Positions 23,501 to 31,449 of a DNA stretch of 64,000 nucleotides are shown piece by piece (position 1 is the stretch's first letter; every line of letters begins with the position of its first letter). Below the pieces are notes generated by a model, which saw only the letters and a list, made by a program, of their open reading frames with translations, was not told the origin of the DNA and searched no databases. The stretch spans positions 1 to 64,000 of the forward strand of contig JAUIRK010000388.1 in the NCBI GenBank assembly GCA_030549495.1, written 5' to 3'. The position numbers were made by a program, and so were the translations under genes. Source of the DNA: Nectonema munidae (taxonomy: Eukaryota > Nematomorpha > Nectonematoida > Nectonematidae).

Positions 23501-23990
23501 CTTGAACATTTGTACGATTATGATGAGTAAAAAAATCACCCCTGTTTTCTTGATTACCATTTACTTCACCTTGAACATTTGTAGAATTATGATGAGTAAA
23601 AAAATCACCCCTGTTTTCTTGATTACCATTTACTTCACCTTGAACATTTGTAGAATTATGATGAGTAAAAAAATCACCCCTGTTTTCTTGATTACCATTT
23701 ACATCACCTTGAACATTTGTACGATTATGATGAGTAAAAAAATCACCCCTGTTTTCTTGATTACCATTTACTTCACCTTGAACATTTGTAGAATTATGAT
23801 GAGTAAAAAAATCACCCCTGTTTTCTTGATTACCATTTACATCACCTTGAACATTTGTACGATTATGATGAGTAAAAAAATCACCCCTGTTTTCTTGATT
23901 ACCATTTACTTCACGTTGAAAATTATCATGATGTGATGAACTTGACGCATGGTCAACAGATGTAAAATATAAGAAAATAATGGTCTCCAT
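20499..23990 (-). CDS. Putative repetitive protein, 23-residue NRGD/N-x-T repeats (1163 aa)
   Basis: No family recognised. The minus-strand frame starts at ATG 23990 with about 26 non-repeat residues (METIIFLYF then serine/histidine-rich, SSSSHHDNF). About 48 copies follow of a 23-residue unit: VNGNQENRGDFFTHHN then [RSC]TNVQ[GD][ED]. Each unit contains an RGD tripeptide and an N-x-T sequon; all three residues seen at x keep the sequon. The last 22 residues (QLNLNENEF...GGNRQQ) and the stop lie in the adjacent satellite. The composition (N, Q, G, E, H; few hydrophobics) predicts an extended disordered chain. The N-terminus could be a weak signal peptide. If expressed and secreted it could be an adhesive or matrix-like, glycosylated protein; that is inference. 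No convincing promoter or introns are seen. The opposite strand is also open for over 1100 codons, so an accidental frame in a minisatellite remains possible. Confidence 0.45.
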   Translation of the reverse strand: METIIFLYFTSVDHASSSSHHDNFQREVNGNQENRGDFFTHHNRTNVQGDVNGNQENRGDFFTHHNSTNVQGEVNGNQENRGDFFTHHNRTNVQGDVNGNQENRGDFFTHHNSTNVQGEVNGNQENRGDFFTHHNSTNVQGEVNGNQENRGDFFTHHNRTNVQGDVNGNQENRGDFFTHHNRTNVQGDVNGNQENRGDFFTHHNRTNVQGEVNGNQENRGDFFTHHNSTNVQGEVNGNQENRGDFFTHHNSTNVQGEVNGNQENRGDFFTHHNSTNVQGEVNGNQENRGDFFTHHNSTNVQGEVNGNQENRGDFFTHHNRTNVQDEVNGNQENRGDFFTHHNRTNVQGEVNGNQENRGDFFTHHNSTNVQGEVNGNQENRGDFFTHHNSTNVQGEVNGNQENRGDFFTHHNCTNVQGEVNGNQENRGDFFTHHNSTNVQGEVNGNQENRGDFFTHHNRTNVQDEVNGNQENRGDFFTHHNRTNVQGEVNGNQENRGDFFTHHNSTNVQGEVNGNQENRGDFFTHHNRTNVQGEVNGNQENRGDFFTHHNSTNVQGEVNGNQENRGDFFTHHNRTNVQGEVNGNQENRGDFFTHHNSTNVQGEVNGNQENRGDFFTHHNSTNVQGEVNGNQENRGDFFTHHNSTNVQGEVNGNQENRGDFFTHHNSTNVQGEVNGNQENRGDFFTHHNRTNVQGEVNGNQENRGDFFTHHNSTNVQGEVNGNQENRGDFFTHHNRTNVQGEVNGNQENRGDFFTHHNSTNVQGEVNGNQENRGDFFTHHNRTNVQDEVNGNQENRGDFFTHHNSTNVQGEVNGNQENRGDFFTHHNSTNVQGEVNGNQENRGDFFTHHNRTNVQGEVNGNQENRGDFFTHHNRTNVQGEVNGNQENRGDFFTHHNRTNVQGEVNGNQENRGDFFTHHNRTNVQGEVNGNQENRGDFFTHHNSTNVQGEVNGNQENRGDFFTHHNSTNVQGEVNGNQENRGDFFTHHNRTNVQGEVNGNQENRGDFFTHHNRTNVQGEVNGNQENRGDFFTHHNRTNVQGEVNGNQENRGDFFTHHNRTNVQGEVNGNQENRGDFFTHHNRTNVQGEVNGNQENRGDFFTHHNSTNVQGEVNGNQENRGDFFTHHNRTNVQGEVNGNQENRGDQLNLNENEFLLPGSDIGGNRQQ
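20568..23920. repeat. 69-bp minisatellite, 48 full units plus a partial unit
   Basis: Unit starts ('atcacccctg') run from 20568 to 23880. That distance is exactly 48 x 69 bp, so no indel has been kept anywhere in the array. Variation is confined to a few positions: 'tacgatt'/'tagaatt' (once 'tacaatt'), 'tcacctt'/'tcatctt', 'ttcacc'/'tcgcc', 'acttcacc'/'acatcacc', and one 'ctattttc'. Homogeneity implies recent expansion or ongoing gene conversion. Confidence 0.95.
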
Positions 23991-24379
23991 TTGATATTCT
24001 TTCTTTTTAAAAATGGGTAATTTCGAAGTTGTAATTTCGAATAATGATATTTAAAAATATGTAGAATAGCCATATCTTTTGTTTTAACCATTAAAATAAA
24101 TGCATATGTACACGTTACTTTTAAACCAATCAAATTACATAATTATCGAGACTCACTCATGCATGAAATTTATTATATTCGTGTATGTTGTTTTTTATAT
24201 GCGTGCTATGCATTTAATTGTGTTTCATGTCATCATACCACTGTGTGTGAGAGTAAATTGATGACACATAAATTCATATATGACTGACTTTAAAATATAT
24301 TTTTGAGTTGAAATCGATTGACATAAAATTGACCAATCAGACAAAAGCGGTTTAGAGTGCCAATTTTCCTCAAATTCCC
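23991..24379. other. Flank of the minisatellite, nothing recognised
   Basis: This is the upstream side of the repetitive frame. A 'tatttttaaatatc' stretch near 24047-24060 (minus strand) is TATA-like, but such runs are common in this DNA. No other signal is seen. Confidence 0.3.
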
Positions 24380-24712
24380 AAGTTTTACAAATAAATATAT
24401 TTTAACAAATATATTCATTTTCTCAAGTATGCAGAATTCAAAGATTGTGTTTATGTGACGACCACCCCACCCCTTATACATATATATTTCAAGTATATTT
24501 CCACACAAAAGAGAATTTTATTTTATTTTAAACATTTTCGACTATTTTTAATTGAATTATCGTGTTTATTTCTTTTTAAAATCAATCAAAACCTGACAAA
24601 AAGGAGAATGTTTCAATAATTTTAATATTTTTGGATGAAAATCAAACAAAGTTGTCAAAAAAGTGATTTAAAATAGCTACTCACCTCAAAATTAATTTTT
24701 TTATCAACAATA
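24380..24712 (+). repeat. Degenerate P1 array-1 fragment
   Basis: Carries diverged blocks of array 1 in plus orientation: 'tcaagtatgcagaattcaaa', 'aaaatcaatcaaaacctgac', 'gtcaaaaaagtgattt' and 'agctactcacctcaaaa'. No terminus or core is present. It lies on the far side of the satellite/minisatellite block from the inverted array-1 piece at 18360-18967. Confidence 0.55.
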
Positions 24713-27081
24713 TTTAAAAGTATAGTCACTCCCGTAGTCGTTTCGATCTTAATTTACCAATAGTCTACCAATGATCCTATGTTTCCACCGAAGTAAGAAA
24801 CAAATAGTCTCCCAACGATCCTTTTTCGAGCGACTAATCATTCCAATTGTTTAATGCAGATGACATTGATACACTTATTCCCGGACAAATTCCAGATTGA
24901 AATCTGATTGATTTTGTCCTACAAATGACTATATCATAGTATGACTATATATATCATAGTATCTTCGGAGTATTTCAATAATAAGAGCAACCGCTTAAAT
25001 TGATCCAAAAAATGGTATAAAGAAGACAAAGAAAAATCTACTCCCTTGAGAAAAGTAATTTAATTGAAATTGAATAGTTTTGCCCAATCGCCCTGTACCT
25101 AAAAACAACTCTACGCTAAATTGATATAGAGATTATACGACTGAAACAGCACCTTCATATTCAGTTAACTGATAATTTAACCCATTTATTTGCCAAAGAA
25201 ACGCAGACAAACTCTTCTTTTAAATAGAATTACGGAAATCGTTTGCGTTCCCTTTGGAAACATTGGACTAAATCGGTTAGTATTATTTAATTAATTAAAA
25301 TGTTAGATAAATTAATCCAAGTTACTAACAAAAGTAAATTATCTTAGCAATTAGCTTTTGTTAATTAATTAGATGTCCTGTAATGAAATTATTGAGTTAT
25401 AAAAAAGTTTAATTATAGCAAACTTATTTAAATTTGCTGTTGATTAGTTAGTTCGCTCAATTTTAAAATGAAAAGTAATTTTTATTTAGGATTCATTTTT
25501 CTTGAATTATTCTCTTTGTAACAAAAGTCCTTTTATCCAGCTATACCAATTTTATCTCATTTTTTACATTGTTAGTGCAAACGCGAGGGACAAAAAGGCT
25601 TTTACCTGTATTTCCCCATTTACACACTTTAATTGTTAGACATTGTCTTCTATATTTATTTTCTGACTTTTTTTTTTTTAATTTTAATTAACGAAATAAA
25701 TTTTCCTTGTTTTATGATACAAAGTGAATTCGTTTGCTTTAAATTCCCACATAATTTTGAATCACTAATTCACGAAACCTAAAAATGTTCTTATAATATG
25801 GAATATTTTTTCAATATTTATTCAGCCAATGAAATTTCATAAAAAGTGTAAAATTTTAAATCAGCGCTTTTATTATCAAAGGAGTGACAAATCAAGTGAA
25901 AAGATAATATAAAAGAAGTGTTTAAGATTTATTTTTCGCCTTCCTCATCCACACCACTAACTTCATTTTTGATGATGAAAAAGAAGCTCAAGACTTTCTT
26001 TAGTATTGGACTAGGTAAGAAAGTTTACTTAGCTGTTAGTAAAAGAAATTTTTGTAGATAAAAGTTTGGCTACTTTTTAGTAAAGAAATATATTTCCTGA
26101 ATAATCTATAAGTACTTCTTTCTTGGCGTTTCGAATTTTATTTTACCAACTTGCAACATATTTTGTTTTGTGAGATTAAACACCTAAATCTTAAGCTTTT
26201 GTGTTTGCGGGCGATAAGATTCGTAAATTTTGTTAGGGCGTTTACACGCCAAAAAAGTTTGGACTCTCTCTATTCGATACTCAAAGTCTATAAAAAAGTT
26301 ATTTTATAAAAAAGTTAATATTGTTTTAACAGGACAAAATGGTTTTCTCTTTGGCTTAGACAAGTTTAAGTGTATTTAATTAAAGTAATTAAGACAAAAA
26401 TATTGTTATTCGTTTATTACTTTGAAACTAACTCTCACAAAAAAAATTTGTTAATAGAATTATATAGTAAATTTACTGTCCTTAGAATTACTATAGAAAT
26501 AGTAAAATTTATTATTTTTCTTCTAGTAACACACTGATATTTTTACTAGAGTGATAGCAAAATTCACTATTTTTACTTTACTAGTTATAAAATAACTTTA
26601 ATATGGTTATAATAAAAGTTACAATATTATTCTACTAGTTATAGAGTAATTTGACTGTTTCAATAGCAAAACACATTAATTTCATTTGAAAAGTTATCAT
26701 GGTTTTACTATACTCATTTAAACCCAAGACTTTAATTTAATCTATATATATATAGATTATTTTAGAAAGATTATATATTTAATCTTTATGAATACTGCTT
26801 CTCTATTAAAAACAGGAAAAAATGTGTTAACAAATAAAAAAAGTAATTTTGAGTTTTCATATTAAAAAAGAAAAATATTTTTGTCTAGGCCTTCATCATC
26901 CTTCAAATCTTAAATCATTTTTTGAAAATATGTGGAGGTTTTCTTTAGTGTTGTAGGATATTTGAGATTGAAACAATAAAAAGTACAAAAGCACTCAAAA
27001 AATAAATCCGCGAAAGAATCTGAATTGAAAATAAATTCTGCTTCAATCTTTATTTTTTTTCCATCTTAATCTTTTATCATC
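24713..27081. other. Gene-free AT-rich stretch
   Basis: No gene recognised. 26460-26720 is a patch of loosely repeated 'ttactagttata' and 'agtaaaatt' motifs. Nothing else stands out. Confidence 0.4.
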
Positions 27082-27089
27082 ATTTGGAA

Positions 27090-27302
27090 CAGCCTTTTTC
27101 AATCTTTTTTTACTGCGACCCATAGCAAGAACCACGGTTTGCATCGCGACCCATAATACTTAGGTGTAATAAGACAAACTCTCTTCACTAGGTTCATTTA
27201 TTCAGCATCGATTTTTTATATGTCCTTTCTTTTTTGTCATGACCCATTTTATTTTTCATGCGACCCACTGAAGGGTCGGGACCCACAGTTTGAAAAACGC
27301 TG
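27090..27302. mobile_element. Complete 213-bp hAT-type MITE with 8-bp target duplication ATTTGGAA
   Basis: The exact duplication 'atttggaa' lies at 27082-27089 and 27303-27310. The ends are inverted repeats, CAGCCTTTTTCAA on the left and, reverse-complemented, CAGCGTTTTTCAAACTG on the right. Internal GGGTCGC/GCGACCC blocks, seen as 'gcgaccca' three times, are typical of small hAT-derived MITEs. No coding capacity. A perfect target duplication and clean ends indicate a fairly recent insertion. Confidence 0.9.
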
Positions 27303-28196
27303 ATTTGGAAGGTTGTTTGAGTAGATGTATCATTTTCAAAAAATAAAACGTTCTTGAAATTTTCTCCAAACATCAGACTCAGCAATAATAGTGCATAGCA
27401 TCCTCTCTATCCTAAATAAACAAAATCATTAAAAAGTGAAAAGTGCTAAATTTGCCTACTTTTTATTTTTTTGCTGTCCTTTTCACACTTTATTTCTTCT
27501 TCAAGTTGTTTATGAAAAACATCTTTACTTTTGTTAAGGCAATGTGATAAAATGGGTTCTTTATATTTATCTTATTTTTCGTAAAAATAGCTCTCGCATC
27601 TTGAATTTTTATAACTCTTCGCTTGAGTCTTTGGAACTCTGACAGAATCTAGGATAAAATTGGGATAGATAAATGGAAGCTTATAAAAACTTAAATTGGA
27701 TAAAAGTGGAATAGATAAATGGAAGCTTATATAAAATTTAAATAACCTGTGCGAAAGATTAAATGTAACGATCTTTTTTCAATATTTCTAGAAGTGGTTA
27801 CGTATCTTCAAATATTTCTTTACTTCTATAAGGAAACGTCATTTCCATTTTCAAATCTCCAATTTCTTTGTTTCTTTTTTCCACTTTATAATACCTTCTT
27901 ATCAACTTCAGAATGAATTTCCATTGACAAAGAATCTTCTAAATTTGGCAATTCTGGTAGGAAGTTTTGCAAACCCCATTCAGGTTTACTCTTCACTCTT
28001 GTTGGATCCAAAATTCTTTTGTATCGTTTTCTATTTTCACTTCTTCAACATCTTTTTCATTTCCGTTTCTTTCATTAGCAAATTTATACTTCACCTTTTC
28101 TCTCCAATATATCAAAACATTAGGATATCTTGATTAAAACTTTTACCTTAACTGACTCTTCTGGCAAACCGCTTTTTTTATAGAAGTAAAGAAAAT
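27303..28196. other. Gene-free stretch with a short direct repeat
   Basis: The phrase 'atagataaatggaagcttat' occurs twice, at about 27666-27685 and 27711-27730, a tandem duplication of about 45 bp with differences. No gene is recognised; the open frame at 27924-28133 has no family resemblance. Confidence 0.4.
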
Positions 28197-28416
28197 CGTT
28201 CAAAAAATCATCAATACTCTGTGGTGTCGTGTGATGAAATGTCGTAAGATCTTATTAAGTTTATAGTTAATATAATGTATCAAATGATGAATTATTATAT
28301 TATATGTAGAATATCTCATTTATATGATTTAAATATATAAAACAATTATAAATGCGTGTTGTTCAGGTACCCAACAATGAAAAAATAATGACAGAGTATT
28401 GATGATTTTTTGAACT
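28197..28416. repeat. Inverted repeat of about 24 bp flanking 170 bp
   Basis: The left arm 'gttcaaaaaatcatcaatac' plus 'tctg' is matched by its reverse complement 'cagagtattgatgatttttt' plus 'gaac' at about 28393-28416. Just inside the left arm and just outside the right arm lie 'gtcgtgtgatgaaatgtcgt'-like motifs in opposite orientations (28225-28248 and 28436-28490). The whole may be a foldback element about 300 bp long. Confidence 0.6.
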
Positions 28417-28771
28417 ATTTTCCTTACGCTCTTATGACATTTTATCACACGACACGTCATCACACGACAGTTCATCACAGACATTTCATTACTGGAGTAA
28501 GGTTTTTTTTAGAGATGTACCGTTTCCAAATATTACAAACAACTTCAGTTTTGTCAAAGCATTTGACAAAATTAAATTAACATTTTGTTTATTAAAAAAC
28601 AAATTAAATAATATTTTGTTTATTATAAATTTTAGAGAAAAAATATTGTTTCAGATTCAAATAAATAAATATTAATATTTTTAAGTTAATATAAAAATAG
28701 AATTTTTATTTTTAATGAAAAATATTGTTATATATATTGTAGGATAAGGAAAACTCCATTGTGTATATAGT

Positions 28772-28960
28772 GAATAATGTAAAAATCAAAGTTTTAACTT
28801 TTATTTGGTACTAAAAGGAGTAGTATTGTAGCAAATATTTCAACAGACTCAATCTGTCTTCTTCAGTGCGTTAAAAATGAGTGGTAAGGTTAAATATTTG
28901 CTACAATACTACTCCTTTTAGTACCAAATAAAAGTTAAAACTTTGATTTTTACATTATTC
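28772..28960. repeat. Perfect 69-bp inverted repeat with 51-bp spacer
   Basis: The arm at 28772-28840 begins 'gaataatgtaaaaatcaaag' and ends 'gtagcaaatattt'. It is the exact reverse complement of 28892-28960 as far as I can check by eye. Outside the arms, similarity fades through 'gtatatag'/'gttatata'. A transcript across it would form a 69-bp duplex hairpin. It has the form of a foldback MITE or of a recent inverted duplication. Confidence 0.85.
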
Positions 28961-29094
28961 GTTATATATATTATTATATTTATTCATTAAAATTTGAAAG
29001 AAATTTTTCAAAGTTTGACTTTTATTAAAAAAATTTTTGTTTATTTGAAAAAATGATTCAATATTATAAAATTCACAGTTATATGTAATGAAAT

Positions 29095-29225
29095 GGTGTA
29101 AGATGAAGCGTTGTTGTAATCAAATAATGGAGTTGTGTGTCGAGATGAAATGTCGTTGGGATGAAGTGTCGTGTGATGAAATGTCGTTGGGATGAAATGT
29201 CGCGTGATGAAATGTCGTAGCACGA
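29095..29225. repeat. Short tandem motif 'gatgaaatgtcg(t)'
   Basis: The words 'gatgaaatgtcgttggg', 'gatgaagtgtcgtgtgatga' and 'gatgaaatgtcgcgtgatga' follow one another in imperfect 16-20-bp steps. Related words occur at 28225-28250 and, inverted, at 28436-28490. This is low-complexity satellite-like DNA; the minus-strand open frame over it (ending 29223) reads as a repeat artefact. Confidence 0.7.
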
Positions 29226-29818
29226 CTTAATAATATATCTATTGGTTTTTAAATCAAAATATAAAATTAAAAAATGTTACATTCCACAAGATTGATTTAA
29301 GTCATCATTGTAGAGCGCTTCAATAACGTTATTAATATCTTTTTTTAAGTGTCTGTTTATTCTCCGATTTGAACAATAATCCTTTGGAAAACGACTTACG
29401 ACTTTGCTTGTGTGGGTCGTATGACGAACCTGAAAATAAATATAGTATTAAAAGATAGATGGATAATATAAAGTTTACTCTTTTTCTTGATCAACACCCA
29501 GGAACGGACGAGAGGGAATTTTTTTTATTGTAGTCCTCACTTTTCATGGAAACTTTTATATTTATCACATCATAATTTTCAACTTCCATCCAACTTTCAA
29601 TTTCGAAGTCGATGTACTCGCTGACATCAGTATTATAATATTTAATTGATGCTGTATCGATAGTACATATGCGAAAAATTGATGCTGTATCGTAGAGATG
29701 CATTGTGGTTGGAAGGGGAATATAAAAAGGAATTACCTAAAAAAAATACGAAAGAGCACGAGTACCAAAATCTCAAAGATATAAAATATAGTATGGGTAA
29801 TAAATATACTCAAAGACA
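29226..29818. other. Stretch downstream of the LINE, no gene
   Basis: Probably includes the 3' untranslated part of the LINE next to 29819, but no terminal poly(A) or microsatellite tail is recognised on the minus strand. A 70-codon minus-strand open frame (29491-29703) is not recognised. Confidence 0.35.
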
Positions 29819-31345
29819 CTAACGAGTTGAAATAAAAAAAATTTTACATTTACGTTTGAAACTACAAGGGTTTTTCAGAAGCCTAATACAAATGGGAAGG
29901 CTATTCCAGGTTTTTATGGACTTTTTAATAAAAAATTTATTACTTTTGGCAAATGTGTATCTTATATTTCTTAAATTGTGTTTGTTGCGTAAGTTGTGCT
30001 GATGAAACTGGCGATTTTCACAATAATTAAAATTAATTTCATGTTTTAGATTTATACATTTATGAACAAAAAGAGATAATTGAATTTGTCTAATTTGTAA
30101 AAGATTCGGGATTTTATATAAACTACGTATATACTCAGCATCCCTATTGAATAGAACTATCAAAGCCCTGTCTTGTTTTTTCTGTAATGTTGGGAGTTTG
30201 GACACGTTAGATGAAGACCAAATAAAGTTAGAGTAAAGAATCTTAGAATGAAAAAGGGCATAATAAATATTTATTTTGGTCTTAGTATCAAGAAGATTTT
30301 TAATTTTGAACAACATGCCAAGTGCTATTGAGGTATCTTTTAAAACATTATTGAAATGATTTGAAAAACTAAGATTAAAATCTATACTTACTCCTAAATA
30401 ATTATAAGTATTCGTCCTCTGAAGATAGTTTTCTCCAATTTTTAAAAAAAGACAAATATTTTTGTTAAACTTACTGAAAATCATATATTTAGACTTTGGT
30501 TCATTTATATATAGCTCATTAGTGCAACACCAATTATAAAATTCAGAGAGAAACTTATTAATAATATATTGATCCAAAAAAAGATTTTTACTTCGATACA
30601 AAATAGTGCAATCATCAGCGTACAAATAAAGAGTAAAATCAGAATTTTGAAGAGCAAAAATATCATTAACATAAAGAATAAATAAAAGTGGGCCAAGGAT
30701 AGAGACTTGTGGCACACCCTTATTTAATTTAGAATACTTAGACGCACTGTTATTTACAAAAACATATTGTTGACGATTGGAAAGGTAACTTTTTAAAAGT
30801 TCTAAAAATTTATCTCTAAAACCATATCTATGTAATTTAGCTAGTAGGTATTCATAATTTATACTATCAAAAGCTTTTGAAAAATCTATATAAATAACAC
30901 ACGATTCCAAACCATTGTCCAAGGTCTCTAAATTATAATTTACTAAATTTCCAACAGCTAAATCAGTCGACATACCAGGCCGAAAACCAAACTTTCTTGA
31001 ATTGATAATATCAAATTTATTTAAATACTTTATCATCCGGTTAAAAATAATTTTCTCGAAGATTTTACCTATAAAAGGAAGGATGCTAATGGGTCTATAA
31101 TTACTTGGATAGGATTTATTACCTGATTTAAAGACTGGAATTACTTTGGCGATTTTTAAACTGATTGGATAACAACTTTCAAGAAAAATTTTGTTAAAAA
31201 GTAAACAAATATTTTTAGATAAGAAACTTATAAGAATCATACCGATTTTATTAGAAATATTGTCCAATAGATAAAGAAATATAAAAAATTTCTTTATCAA
31301 TTGAAAATTCTTTTCAATAGATAAAGGTAAAGTTTTCATTCTCAA
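29819..31345 (-). CDS. LINE reverse transcriptase (CR1/Jockey-like), 5'-truncated
   Basis: A 508-residue open frame covering the reverse transcriptase of a non-LTR retrotransposon. Residues 60-100 carry 'AKVIPVFKSGNKSYPSNYRP' leading into ISILPFIGKIFEKII. The catalytic 'YIDFSKAFD' lies at residues 152-160, 'GVPQVSILGPLLF' at 210-222 (usually GVPQGS, so one glycine is valine) and 'YADD' at 242-245. The thumb and C-terminal region has 'YNYLGV' (about 314-319) and ends with the 'WNSLP' block of CR1/L2/Jockey-like elements near residues 480-484. The upstream endonuclease and any first ORF are absent, as in ordinary 5'-truncated insertions. The frame is unbroken, so the copy is relatively young. 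The stated start is only the first Met; the true protein would have begun further upstream. A tRNA-like sequence lies just beyond its 5' edge. Confidence 0.9.
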   Translation of the reverse strand: MRMKTLPLSIEKNFQLIKKFFIFLYLLDNISNKIGMILISFLSKNICLLFNKIFLESCYPISLKIAKVIPVFKSGNKSYPSNYRPISILPFIGKIFEKIIFNRMIKYLNKFDIINSRKFGFRPGMSTDLAVGNLVNYNLETLDNGLESCVIYIDFSKAFDSINYEYLLAKLHRYGFRDKFLELLKSYLSNRQQYVFVNNSASKYSKLNKGVPQVSILGPLLFILYVNDIFALQNSDFTLYLYADDCTILYRSKNLFLDQYIINKFLSEFYNWCCTNELYINEPKSKYMIFSKFNKNICLFLKIGENYLQRTNTYNYLGVSIDFNLSFSNHFNNVLKDTSIALGMLFKIKNLLDTKTKINIYYALFHSKILYSNFIWSSSNVSKLPTLQKKQDRALIVLFNRDAEYIRSLYKIPNLLQIRQIQLSLFVHKCINLKHEINFNYCENRQFHQHNLRNKHNLRNIRYTFAKSNKFFIKKSIKTWNSLPICIRLLKNPCSFKRKCKIFFISTR

Positions 31346-31390
31346 AGCACAATTGCGCTGTTAGTATTAAACTATGAAGAAAGGAGACTT

Positions 31391-31449
31391 GATGCTGAAT
31401 CGAACCCAAGATCTTGAGGCATCAAAACCTAGTATCTAACCAACCTTAC
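31391..31449 (-). repeat. tRNA-derived SINE-like head
   Basis: On the minus strand, 'GGTTGGTTAGATACTAGG' resembles the D arm and A box of a tRNA. 'GATCTTGGGTTCGATTCAGC' carries a B box (GGTTCGATTC) at normal spacing. The T stem does not pair well and no acceptor stem can be drawn, so this is not a working tRNA gene. It sits about 45 bp upstream of the truncated LINE, in the same orientation, so a SINE or a SINE/LINE chimera is likely. Confidence 0.45.

Noticed and set aside
20568-23920. CRISPR array
   Set aside because: Units are contiguous and nearly identical with no unique spacers, and the DNA is animal.
20583-23936. Plus-strand open frame of about 1117 codons across the minisatellite
   Set aside because: It is a by-product of a 69-bp unit without stops. 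All unit variants change the protein in this frame, and the repeat (ITIYFTLNICTIMMSKK...) shows no sequon, motif or plausible start context. The minus frame is the better candidate.
31391-31449. Functional tRNA gene
   Set aside because: The T stem does not pair and no acceptor stem can be formed; kept only as a SINE-like head.
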